Origin: Paenibacillus sp. OV219
GTDB lineage: Bacteria > Bacillota > Bacilli > Paenibacillales > Paenibacillaceae
Reading direction: 5' to 3'
Assembly (NCBI RefSeq): GCF_900110075.1
Contig: NZ_FOCJ01000001.1
Location: forward strand, 930,001 to 994,000
DNA length: 64,000 nt
This document shows positions 25,892-33,323 of this stretch, piece by piece; within the stretch, counting starts at the first letter, position 1; each line of letters starts with the position of its first letter. The notes beneath the pieces were generated by a model, which made no database searches, had not been told where the DNA came from, and saw only the letters and a list, made by a program, of their open reading frames with translations. Made by a program: the position numbers and the translations under genes.

Positions 25892-26269
25892 ATGACTCTA
25901 TATAAAGAACAAATGGAATTATTTCCGACAGCTGGGAGGGATGATGTCAAGGCAGCGAAATCATTGCTTTCACGATACCGGCGGATCAAGATGGTCGTTG
26001 ACGATTTTGAACGAAATGGATCGGACAAGCTTCCGCCTAAGCAAGAAGCTTTGTATAAAGCCTATAAATACCAAACAGGGATTATTGAACGGGCTGTCAA
26101 TCTTATAACGGATGATGAAATAAAGCGTATCATCGAAATACGATATCTTAAAGGGCAGCCGCATCATGTAACAATTGCCAGGTTTGAATTGTGGCATCCC
26201 TCTACAGTGGATCGTAAAATTAATAAAGGCATCGAGTCTGTTGCAAATACGTTGTTGTTGTGGAATTGA
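25892..26269 (+). CDS. ArpU-like late transcription regulator
   Basis: This 125-residue protein resembles the ArpU/RinA-like regulators that switch on late phage genes. The C-terminal half reads like a sigma-70 region 4 helix-turn-helix (EIRYLKGQPHHVTIARFELW, then HPSTVDRKINKGIES). GAGGGG precedes the ATG at 25892; the ATG at 25874 is in frame. It is the last early gene before a terminator and the accessory block, the usual place for such regulators. Confidence 0.7.
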   Translation: MTLYKEQMELFPTAGRDDVKAAKSLLSRYRRIKMVVDDFERNGSDKLPPKQEALYKAYKYQTGIIERAVNLITDDEIKRIIEIRYLKGQPHHVTIARFELWHPSTVDRKINKGIESVANTLLLWN

Positions 26270-26304
26270 ACAACATTATCATGTTATGGAGAAGAGAATT
26301 AATG

Positions 26305-26336
26305 AAAAAGCCCGTAGATAACACGGGCTTTTTTTA
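26305..26336 (+). terminator. Rho-independent terminator of the early operon
   Basis: AAAAAGCCCGT and ACGGGCTTTTT pair around a 7-base loop and are followed by more T. It separates the regulator from the accessory block. Confidence 0.9.
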
Positions 26337-26472
26337 ATTTCATTAGCTAATCGAACTGGCAATTATATTTAAAATGAGATTGTTTACAATTGGTAATAAT
26401 GTTGTACCATTGAATTGTGGAAAAATCTGTTGCAGAAAAAGAACAAGTGTGCCAAGTAAAGGAGGAGTACGA

Positions 26473-28116
26473 ATGAATCAGGATGTTCTAAATTCTCGAA
26501 TTGATAGATTAGAGAAATTCCTTGATCAAGGAAAACTTCACATAAACGACGCATCTACAATAGAGTCCTTGATGAATGTAAGGCTATTACCAGATAACGT
26601 GAATGTAAATCCGGAAACTGTTGACGGTCGTGTGCGAGCACTTGCTCTAGCAGTTGAAATGATGGAGCACGAGGAAGAACTTTTGAGTATACCACTGTTA
26701 GAGACACAAAAAGCCTATTTTAAAGTGCTGGATTCATTCTTTGGGACAGTGTTTAATCAGATGATGGAGAAGGGACTTAACCCACACCAAGTTGCAACAG
26801 TAATCTCAAAGAATAAGAAAATTGTACATTCTTTTATTGAAGATCATGAGGCCCTTCAAGAAGGACTGCACGAGCTATGGCAGTATTACCTACCGATCAT
26901 ACAAGCACACCTTAGACGCTTGAAAGGAGTTATCTCAGTTTTTGGTGGAGATATCTTCCCATCATACTCTGGAAGCATAGCTAGGAGTGCTGGGTTATAC
27001 GTTGACACCATTCTTGTCCCGGACCCAATGCTTAGGACAACGTCTTTTTTTAAACAAATGTCACCTGATAAAGCACTTTACTATTTAGCTAAGCATGCCC
27101 TTAATGCACTTCAATACAAGGAACTTGCACTTGCTGAATTGGATTCACCAATTATTGTTTTTGTACCTGATGAAACATATCTTGGCGAAAATGATTTTGA
27201 TTTGCTTGACAAGCAATCACAATCAGATATTCTTGAACACTTGAAAGAAATGTTCAGAGTAAACTTCACGGATATGGATGAAGCAGATTCTTTTCTCCAA
27301 GACCTCGAAACAACCGAAGATCTCTTCCAGAAGTTAGTGAATGAAGAAAGAATGCTATTTGATACAGAATGGGAGCATCTTACTAAGACGGAACAATTTG
27401 TTAAGTGGAACAGGGAAAACTCTTGGGCTTTTAACAATATCCCTGGAGGCGGTTCAATTGGCTTTAAAGTAAAATTCATGGTTCAATCAAGAATGATGCA
27501 GTCCAAAGACATCGTTAATCGAGCATTACAGTATAACGGCATCCCGATTGTCAACGCTCCTACTTCTTGGCAGTACCTCCTTTGGTCATATCAGTATAGT
27601 TCAAACACTCCAAATTCCAGCTCCCAAGTAAAGAACATGTTGATCAGTAATTCTTTAACGAAAATTAATTACGATATTATCGGCAATTTATCAGACACAG
27701 CGCTTATCAAGTTGCGTCAAGAGAATGTATTAAACGAACTTAGAGAACTTCTATCAAAGGGTATTGAAGAAATATCAACTGCTGATAACACATCTTTCGA
27801 TGAAGTGACAACTAGCGTTTTCACCAACATTCAAGAATCATTTAGTAAACATGAAGAAGAAGTACAAGAATTAAAGAGTAGGAATAAAAGATTTTGGGGA
27901 CTCAATTTAACTAACTCAATAGTTACTGTTGGCCTTGACATTGCAGCTGCAGCAACGGGAAATACCAAATTAGGAACTATAAGTGCCGCTTTAACTGGGA
28001 TTCTAGGTGCCCCTTCGTTCAAGGAAATATTCACTGATGGCGGAAAGCTCTTAGAACAGAATAAGAAAATTAAAAACTCAGCAGTCGGCATCCTTTACAG
28101 TAACCAAAATAGGTAA
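26473..28116 (+). CDS. Large accessory protein of unknown function
   Basis: This 547-residue protein matches no family I recognise. It is mostly helical and acidic, with no signal peptide. The only hydrophobic part is near the C-terminus, residues 480-520 (LNLTNSIVTVGLDIAAAATG, then TISAALTGILGAP), and could insert in a membrane or form a packed core. AAAGGAGGAG precedes the ATG at 26473; upstream in-frame codons lack a site. It stands alone between a terminator and an RNA-like region and is more AT-rich than phage structural genes. An accessory, perhaps anti-phage, role fits the position but is a guess. Confidence 0.65.
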   Translation: MNQDVLNSRIDRLEKFLDQGKLHINDASTIESLMNVRLLPDNVNVNPETVDGRVRALALAVEMMEHEEELLSIPLLETQKAYFKVLDSFFGTVFNQMMEKGLNPHQVATVISKNKKIVHSFIEDHEALQEGLHELWQYYLPIIQAHLRRLKGVISVFGGDIFPSYSGSIARSAGLYVDTILVPDPMLRTTSFFKQMSPDKALYYLAKHALNALQYKELALAELDSPIIVFVPDETYLGENDFDLLDKQSQSDILEHLKEMFRVNFTDMDEADSFLQDLETTEDLFQKLVNEERMLFDTEWEHLTKTEQFVKWNRENSWAFNNIPGGGSIGFKVKFMVQSRMMQSKDIVNRALQYNGIPIVNAPTSWQYLLWSYQYSSNTPNSSSQVKNMLISNSLTKINYDIIGNLSDTALIKLRQENVLNELRELLSKGIEEISTADNTSFDEVTTSVFTNIQESFSKHEEEVQELKSRNKRFWGLNLTNSIVTVGLDIAAAATGNTKLGTISAALTGILGAPSFKEIFTDGGKLLEQNKKIKNSAVGILYSNQNR

Positions 28117-28330
28117 GAATTTAATTTAAGGCTTGATAAACTTATAAAGCTTCAAATACAGGGAAGGTAATGAATTATAGACACCATGGTATACGATCAG
28201 ACGATTGGGTGCCGGTGTTTCAAAGGTAGAATTAGAAGCACATCAAAACATGGATTTCATCATTGGTGTAAGTAATAGTCCAATGACAGAATACGCGTGT
28301 AAATTGTATGATTGTAGCGTCAAAAATGAG
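28117..28330 (+). other. Spacer with short degenerate frames
   Basis: Between the orphan gene and the RNA-like region no convincing gene is seen. A 19-codon frame at 28173 has AGGGAAGG upstream. A 47-codon stretch without ATG runs to a TAA near 28339 (SNSPMTEYACKLYDC), perhaps a gene relic. GACACC/GGTGTT near 28180-28220 can pair. Confidence 0.35.
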
Positions 28331-28680
28331 AGTGCCTAAGGGGTACAGTGAAATCACAAAGAGCAAATGCTCGGGTGATACCTACTGTACCCTTATTACA
28401 TGTAGGACTCGGCCATGCGGTGGGTCAATTGACCTTAGGCGCCAGTCGCCAGGCGTGTGGAGATGAGGTGGGGTTCGAAACCCCATAAGTTTTTTACAGG
28501 AGGTCACGAATTCAATCGTGAATTGTTGTGAGGAACTTATTTGAACAGAGGAGTTGATCCGGTTGTAACCGAGGAGAAAGCCAAGACCTACCGACACCTC
28601 TAAGGTGCAGCCGACTTGTTGCCGAATTACTGCAAGATATGCTGAATCACTTGGACGGAAGGTGTGGTAAGAGTTAAGAT
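28331..28680 (+). ncRNA. Candidate large structured RNA
   Basis: About 350 bases without an ORF show many long-range pairings. GGGTACAGT (28341) pairs with ACTGTACCC (28384), enclosing ATCAC/GTGAT and GAGC/GCTC. CCATGCG (28413) pairs with CGTGTGG (28454), enclosing two hairpins, GGTC/GACC and GGCG/CGCC, as a three-way junction. TGGGG/CCCCA (28469) closes a T-loop-like TTCGAAA. ATAAGTT (28485) pairs with AACTTAT (28534), enclosing TCAC/GTGA and AATTCA/TGAATT. AGAGG (28547) pairs with CCTCT (28597). It does not match tRNA, tmRNA, RNase P or intron landmarks I know. It could be a relative of the large ornate phage RNAs (GOLLD, ROOL) or new. Ends are approximate. Confidence 0.5.
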
Positions 28681-28711
28681 AGTATATTAGAACTATCAGA
28701 TTCCCGAAATT

Positions 28712-28743
28712 ATGGTATTATTAGTTTGTTTAACTAATACCAT
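28712..28743 (+). promoter_or_regulatory. Hairpin just upstream of the two-gene cassette
   Basis: ATGGTATTA and TAATACCAT pair perfectly; the inner bases pair partly. It ends four bases before AGGGGGAG, the ribosome binding site of the gene at 28760. It may be a regulatory leader or an operator. Confidence 0.5.
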
Positions 28744-28759
28744 CATAGGGGGAGCATGA

Positions 28760-29803
28760 ATGAGTCGTACAATACACTATTATCTATGCTACATCTTACA
28801 CAATCAAAAAAAGACTAATATTGATTTTTCGGACTTTGTAGACAGAGTTATGGTACTTAATCCCTCAAAGAAATTTAGGAATCTAAAAAGTGGCCAATTC
28901 TCTATGGTTGAAATGGTGGAGCCGGATCCTAATAATGCGCAGACCGCACAACACAGAAGTGTTGCATTTGGTAAATATCGTGATTATAAACCATATACCG
29001 GGACAAAAGGTACCGATACCGCTGAATTGATTAAAAATGATGTTCTTGAAATTACTTCAACTTTATTTATTCCACAATCGCGGTTAGCCCTAATTGAATA
29101 CAATCATTTTGGTGGTAGACCAAAGCACTTGTTAGATTATCTAAATTCTTTTCTTCCGAATGAGGAAGGGAATAAATGGGAAGTAGAGCTTGTTCCACTG
29201 GAAGCATTAAGAGGTTTTGGTGATGTTGAACTCTCGCAGGATATAAGGCATATTGAATTTAAGCTGAACTTGGTGAATCGTATAATTCCTAATAACTTAG
29301 TTCAACCTGGGCGACCAGAAAGTTTATTTTTAGACATCTTTGGAAAATCTATTGAGACGAATAGTATTTTTGGTGCTAATACGGCTTCGATATCTTTTGG
29401 GAATGGTAGAGCACGTAAAGATGTTATTAAGCCTGGTAACTTGATTCCCTTAATTAAGGGTCTTAACCTAGATGATGAAATGTTTGAATCAATCAAGGTT
29501 AAGTACAAGAGTCCGCTTACCGGTAATATTGAAGATATCGATCTAAAACATAGTGATATCTATAAGAGAGTAATCCTAAAAGACGATGACGCTGATGGTT
29601 GGGAACATATCGTCGAGCACATGAGGCAAGATTACTTTGCAAATGGTCGTTATGGTGATTCAGCACACTTAAAATATGCAAATGATTTAATAGTAACTAA
29701 GCTGCCTAAGATCATTGAGAGTTTTAGTAAGAAAGATTCGGATGAGACAAAAGAGAAAAATAAAACGTTTAATGAAAATATTGAACAACAGCTTCTAGTA
29801 TGA
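28760..29803 (+). CDS. First gene of an accessory two-gene cassette
   Basis: This 347-residue soluble protein has no catalytic motif I can name. It opens with RTIHYYLCYILHNQKKTNI and has a middle part reading STLFIPQSRLALIEYNHFGG. The pattern recalls the DUF6731 group, which I cannot confirm. AGGGGGAG lies 6 bases before the ATG at 28760. The next gene, ten bases on, encodes a four-helix membrane protein, and a terminator closes the pair. A soluble sensor plus membrane effector is a common layout in abortive-infection systems; that role is inferred from context only. Confidence 0.6.
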   Translation: MSRTIHYYLCYILHNQKKTNIDFSDFVDRVMVLNPSKKFRNLKSGQFSMVEMVEPDPNNAQTAQHRSVAFGKYRDYKPYTGTKGTDTAELIKNDVLEITSTLFIPQSRLALIEYNHFGGRPKHLLDYLNSFLPNEEGNKWEVELVPLEALRGFGDVELSQDIRHIEFKLNLVNRIIPNNLVQPGRPESLFLDIFGKSIETNSIFGANTASISFGNGRARKDVIKPGNLIPLIKGLNLDDEMFESIKVKYKSPLTGNIEDIDLKHSDIYKRVILKDDDADGWEHIVEHMRQDYFANGRYGDSAHLKYANDLIVTKLPKIIESFSKKDSDETKEKNKTFNENIEQQLLV

Positions 29804-29813
29804 GAGGTGAAAA

Positions 29814-30473
29814 ATGGTTGATAAAATATTAGCCGGAATTGAAAAATATTCCGTTAGAGTAATCGTTATCGTTGTTCTTTGTGGTTTAACATTAAATTAC
29901 CTCGCATCATTATACTTTACGAACTATTTTGTTGATGGAATAAATAAGGCTTTACTAGGTCCAATCAGTGATAATCTGGTTAAGAAAGAAGGGGTTCTAA
30001 CAACTATCGCAGCGGTATTTACCGGGATTTATTTCACGGTATTTACTTTATTCGGTAGCTTAAAGCTTGAATCGACTTTTGCTCATATTTCAAAAAACAA
30101 TTTTTTTCGACTAGTTGGATTTCTGAATCGAGCATTCGTTGGTGCTTTTATTTATTTGTTTGCTACAATAGCTATCTCTTTTTTAATCGATGCTGATAAG
30201 GGGATGAACATTCCTCATGTCATTATTCTTTTGGTTCTACTTTTGTATATGATGCTTTCGGCTTTTCGTTTCGGGCTGTTTTGCTATCTAATTTTTAAAA
30301 GGGATCTTGGTAAATTACATGAGCTCTTAAATGCTGTAGAAGCTGATAAGAGAGAAGTTGATAATGTCATGCAACGGATGAAGCTCTTTTTAGATGATTA
30401 TGATAACGAGAGAAATTCAGAGCGGACAGTTCAAATGAAGGAATTTATAAAGAATAGAAAAAAGGAACAGTAA
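29814..30473 (+). CDS. Four-helix membrane protein of the cassette
   Basis: This 219-residue protein has four predicted transmembrane segments, near residues 13-33, 54-75, 99-120 and 128-155. A cytoplasmic-type helical tail of about 60 charged residues follows (NAVEADKREVDNVMQRMKLF). No transporter motif is visible. GAGAGGTG precedes the ATG. Its stop codon lies in the stem of a terminator. It may be a membrane effector or anchor for the product of the gene upstream; this is inferred from pairing alone. Confidence 0.65.
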   Translation: MVDKILAGIEKYSVRVIVIVVLCGLTLNYLASLYFTNYFVDGINKALLGPISDNLVKKEGVLTTIAAVFTGIYFTVFTLFGSLKLESTFAHISKNNFFRLVGFLNRAFVGAFIYLFATIAISFLIDADKGMNIPHVIILLVLLLYMMLSAFRFGLFCYLIFKRDLGKLHELLNAVEADKREVDNVMQRMKLFLDDYDNERNSERTVQMKEFIKNRKKEQ

Positions 30474-30497
30474 GGATTGAACTACTGTTCCTTTTTT
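30458..30497 (+). terminator. Terminator overlapping the cassette stop codon
   Basis: AAAAAAGGAACAGTA and TACTGTTCCTTTTTT pair around a 10-base loop. It ends the two-gene cassette. Confidence 0.88.
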
Positions 30498-30575
30498 ATT
30501 GATTGCATTCGAACCAACGAGCAAACTGAAAGCCTGCATCGAAAGTGAACGACGATAAGGTGTTCTTGCTATAAA

Positions 30576-30619
30576 AGAAAATGACTCGGGGATGCTTTCC
30601 CACGAGTCATTTTCTAATT
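30576..30619. terminator. Second strong hairpin
   Basis: AGAAAATGACTCG and CGAGTCATTTTCT form a perfect 13-bp stem with a GGG/CCC inner pair. It lies between the cassette and the recombinase gene and may act in both directions. Confidence 0.7.
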
Positions 30620-30660
30620 TAACGCGAAACTATATAACTCGGCAATGGGGTGGTGGTTAT

Positions 30661-31206
30661 GTGAATACTGTACAGCCAATTACTGATCCGGAATTGATAG
30701 CAGATATTCTCGATTATTTGCGTCAAGTAAGCATGCGAAATTACATGCTGTTCTATATTGGTATTAATACGGGATTTCGAATAAGCGATATTTTACGCTT
30801 TCGGGTCAGGGATGTAATTGGTACGCATATCAACATCCGTGAGAAGAAGACTAAGAAGGAGAAGCGTCTTTTGATTTCTGCTGTTCTACGACGTGAATTG
30901 AAAGCATTTGTCGAAGGTAGGCAGCCTCACGAGTATCTTTTCCAAAGCAGGCAAGGGGTCAACCGTCCGATAGGCCGCAGCATGGCTTATAAGATTATGA
31001 GGACTATTGCAGACGTATTCAAGCTGGTGGAAGTCGGGTGCCATACTCTTCGCAAGACTTTTGGGTACTTTCACTACAAGACTCATAAGGATATCGTCTT
31101 GCTTCAGAATCACTTTAATCACTCAGCCTATAAAATAACCTTGCGGTATATTGGCGAGCTCCAAGAGACGATGGATACGTCAATGAAGAGCTTCAGAATC
31201 GTCTGA
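30661..31206 (+). CDS. Small tyrosine recombinase-like protein
   Basis: This 181-residue protein is a tyrosine recombinase catalytic domain without an arm-binding part. Arg is in NTGFRISDILRF, His-x-x-Arg in CHTLRKTFGYF and Tyr in ITLRYIGE. Such short recombinases are common in phages of Gram-positive hosts at the early/late boundary; their substrate is usually unknown. It is distinct from the 389-residue integrase at 16938. The start is probably the GTG at 30661 behind GGGGTGGTGG. Confidence 0.8.
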   Translation: MNTVQPITDPELIADILDYLRQVSMRNYMLFYIGINTGFRISDILRFRVRDVIGTHINIREKKTKKEKRLLISAVLRRELKAFVEGRQPHEYLFQSRQGVNRPIGRSMAYKIMRTIADVFKLVEVGCHTLRKTFGYFHYKTHKDIVLLQNHFNHSAYKITLRYIGELQETMDTSMKSFRIV

Positions 31207-31226
31207 GTTCACCATATTGCGGTTAC

Positions 31227-31323
31227 GGGTAACTCATTCTCTTAAATGCCAGCAAGCCTTGTTAAAACAAGGGGGTTAGGCTGCTGTACGAGTTACTCAC
31301 AATGTACCGATATGGGTAACTCA
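31227..31323. repeat. Three GGGTAACTCA-like repeats before the packaging genes
   Basis: GGGTAACTCA at 31227-31236 and 31314-31323, with an inverted GAGTTACTCAC at 31290-31300. They lie in a non-coding 180-base stretch before the late genes. They may bind the late regulator; this is untested. Confidence 0.4.
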
Positions 31324-31390
31324 AAGGGGGGTTTTTCATAGAGGAAAAAAATGGGTGGATGTCGAATGTTATCACAAGGAGGTGGTACAT

Positions 31391-31594
31391 TTGGCACGGG
31401 TGAAGACATTCGCAGAAGCTCATCTCGAAGAATTGGAAGTGAGGATTAACAAGTTTATGGACAGCCTTGAGGATGTGTTAAAGGTTGTAGACGTTAAGTA
31501 TGCAATCGCTCATGAGGCTGTTGCAACTGATAGCCAAACTGGCGTATATCCAAGTATGGTATATACTGCTCTCGTCTTGTATGACAGGAAGTAA
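31391..31594 (+). CDS. Cse60-like sporulation protein
   Basis: This 67-residue protein fits the Cse60 family of small sporulation-linked proteins. It begins MARVKTFAEAHLEELEVRIN and has a middle VVDVKYAIAHE and an end SMVYTALVLYDRK. The TTG start at 31391 has AAGGAGGTGG 5 bases upstream, better than the GTG at 31355. A terminator follows. The family function is unknown; Cse60-like genes occur in other phages of spore-formers. It is one of several sporulation-type genes in this prophage. Confidence 0.7.
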   Translation: MARVKTFAEAHLEELEVRINKFMDSLEDVLKVVDVKYAIAHEAVATDSQTGVYPSMVYTALVLYDRK

Positions 31595-31609
31595 TGCTTT
31601 ATGTAGTCT

Positions 31610-31646
31610 AAAGAGCTGTGCCTAATATGGCGCAGCTCTTTTATTT
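31610..31646 (+). terminator. Rho-independent terminator
   Basis: AAAGAGCTGTGCC and GGCGCAGCTCTTTT pair with one wobble and lead into TTATTTT. Confidence 0.85.
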
Positions 31647-31664
31647 TGTAAAGGAGTCGAATCC

Positions 31665-32030
31665 ATGCCGTTATCACCCAAGAAACCATGCGGCCATATC
31701 GGATGCACCCAAATAACTAGGAAGCAATACTGTGAGAAACATGTTGAGGACAAGTATCAGTATGATCGGCAACGGGGATCCGCTGCTCTGCGGGGGTATG
31801 ACAGCAAATGGCGTGCTGCCAGGGCTGGGTACCTGAGGAAGCATCCTCTCTGCGTCGAGTGCTTGAATCATGAAGCGGTAACTGAGGCAACTGTTGTGGA
31901 CCATATCAAGCCTCACAAGGGAGATAAGACGCTGTTCTGGGACCGCAACAACTGGCAATCGTTATGCAAAAAGCACCACGACATAAAGACTGTCAAGGAA
32001 GATGGAGGCTTCGGATATCGTTTGAACTAA
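31665..32030 (+). CDS. HNH endonuclease
   Basis: This 121-residue phage HNH nuclease is the type found beside TerS/TerL in cos phages, where it helps cut the cos site. Visible are zinc cysteines (CGHIGCTQ, CEKH, CVECLNHE) and the HNH core VVDHIKPHKGD, NNWQSLCKKHH. GGAGTCG precedes the ATG. It opens the late region. Its last bases overlap the end of a small minus-strand gene. Confidence 0.88.
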   Translation: MPLSPKKPCGHIGCTQITRKQYCEKHVEDKYQYDRQRGSAALRGYDSKWRAARAGYLRKHPLCVECLNHEAVTEATVVDHIKPHKGDKTLFWDRNNWQSLCKKHHDIKTVKEDGGFGYRLN

Positions 32031-32224
32031 TTAATTTCTTTATCGATACTCTTCTTCAAAAAGTTTTGAAGGCGTGAGAGAAGTTCTTCTTCACAATCGC
32101 TACATATGGAAATGGGATAAACATTTGAAGGCTGCATAATGTATTTTTGTTTCTCGGATTCATGTCGTATTGCGGTCTTTACTTGCTTGCAATGTGCGCA
32201 AAATATGTCCAAAGCAAAGATCAT
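32027..32224 (-). CDS. Small zinc-ribbon protein on the minus strand
   Basis: This 65-residue protein has CAHC near residue 9 and CSDC near residue 41, a likely zinc ribbon. AGGAGGT lies 7 bases before the ATG, which strongly supports translation. It is encoded against the late operon between HNH and TerS, so it has its own promoter and is a moron candidate. Function unknown. Confidence 0.6.
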   Translation of the reverse strand: MIFALDIFCAHCKQVKTAIRHESEKQKYIMQPSNVYPISICSDCEEELLSRLQNFLKKSIDKEIN

Positions 32225-32319
32225 ATCTACAACCTCCTGTCAGTAGCTGTATTCATTATATTCAACTCATTAGGCCAAGGAACTAAGAGAGTCTAAAAAC
32301 AATAGAGGTGTATTAGCCC

Positions 32320-32721
32320 ATGAAAACCGAAGTTAAGCTGCTAGACGGCGCAGTAATTGAGATCGACGAACAGAGCGCAAATAAGCTCATGTCAAAGATT
32401 CACCAATCTGTTAATGCATCACAGGTAACGGTGATCGTGAATGACACAGGCGGAGTCACGTACTTCCTTCCATTCAGCAGCGTTCTCTACGTTCGAACAC
32501 TTGAGGAAGAACTTGCTGAAGAAGCGCCAATGGCTTCTGAAGCAACTACGACTCCTGACATTGACATGACGATTGAACAACTGAAAGAAGCATTGGTATC
32601 CGCACCCGATGTAGAGGCTGTCCAACACTTCCTAACGTATGAACAGTCCAAGGAGAAGCCGCGAAAGTCGGCCGTTGAGATGCTTGAGGCGAAGCTTGTA
32701 GAGTTAACAACCGGTACCTAG
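32320..32721 (+). CDS. Late-region protein of unknown function
   Basis: This 133-residue acidic protein has an N-terminal beta-rich part (LLDGAVIEIDEQSANKLM, VTVIVNDTGGVTYFLPFSS) and a helical C-terminus (TIEQLKEALVSAPDVEAVQH). GAGGTG precedes the ATG. It lies directly left of the G/C-rich putative cos region and TerS. No family is recognised. Confidence 0.6.
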   Translation: MKTEVKLLDGAVIEIDEQSANKLMSKIHQSVNASQVTVIVNDTGGVTYFLPFSSVLYVRTLEEELAEEAPMASEATTTPDIDMTIEQLKEALVSAPDVEAVQHFLTYEQSKEKPRKSAVEMLEAKLVELTTGT

Positions 32722-32780
32722 GATGCCCCCGGGGGGCCGAAATCTAAGGGTAATGGGGGCGAGACCGCAGGGGTCTCGTT
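32722..32780. other. Candidate cos site
   Basis: A GC block with a perfect CCCCCGGGGG palindrome (32726-32735), another GGGGGC at 32755, and a GAGACC/GGTCTC hairpin (32761-32777) lie just before TerS. HNH-encoding cos phages usually have cos here. The exact cut cannot be seen. Confidence 0.4.
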
Positions 32781-32843
32781 TGTGAAAAAATGTCCCCAAA
32801 ACAAAATGAGATACGAAGCCATCATGAAAGGAGGAATTTGGAA

Positions 32844-33323
32844 ATGAGTCAGGTCGTCCACTTTGATCATATGCGCGTCGGTCAGAAGGGCGGCGGGAAG
32901 CATTGGACAGCAGCCGAGGTTCAATCGCGGGAAGAAGCAGGCAAGGCGTTTGAGAGAAAAAAGAAGCGAAATCTGAAAGTGCCGTCTTGGCTCGATGACA
33001 ATGCTCGGAAGGTTTGGCGCAAGATCGTTCGGGACATGGAAGAGTTCGATATCTTTGATCCACTTGACGAGGACGTTCTTGCAGCCTATTGTGATGCCGT
33101 TGCGAAGCACCAAGCGATGAACGAGTCAATTGATTCGCAGGGCTTTACAATAGAGGGCAAGGGCGGCATAGAAATTGTCAACCCACATGTAACAATGGCG
33201 AATAACTATGCGAGGCTCATTCTCCAGTTTGGTGAGAAGCTCGGTATTACAGCCGGTGCGCGTGCGCGACTAGCGAAGCGGATGGCCGAAGGGAAAGATC
33301 CAAATGATGAACTCTTCGACTGA
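32844..33323 (+). CDS. terS: Terminase small subunit (P27 family)
   Basis: This 159-residue protein recognises the packaging site and recruits the large terminase. It has the P27-family pattern: basic N-terminus, VPSWLDDNARKVWRKIV, then LAAYCDAVAKHQAM and a basic end LAKRMAEGKDP. The ATG at 32844 has AAAGGAGG 9 bases upstream and was chosen over the ATG at 32790. It overlaps the large-subunit gene by 20 bases. Confidence 0.88.
   Translation: MSQVVHFDHMRVGQKGGGKHWTAAEVQSREEAGKAFERKKKRNLKVPSWLDDNARKVWRKIVRDMEEFDIFDPLDEDVLAAYCDAVAKHQAMNESIDSQGFTIEGKGGIEIVNPHVTMANNYARLILQFGEKLGITAGARARLAKRMAEGKDPNDELFD

Noticed and set aside
28413..28500. TGGGG-TTCGAAA-CCCCA hairpin as the T-arm of a tRNA
   Set aside because: No matching acceptor stem, D-arm or anticodon arm lies at the right distances; it fits better as part of a larger RNA.
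28331..28680. Group I or group II intron
   Set aside because: No split gene flanks it, no intron-encoded protein is present, and I see no domain V or P7 core.
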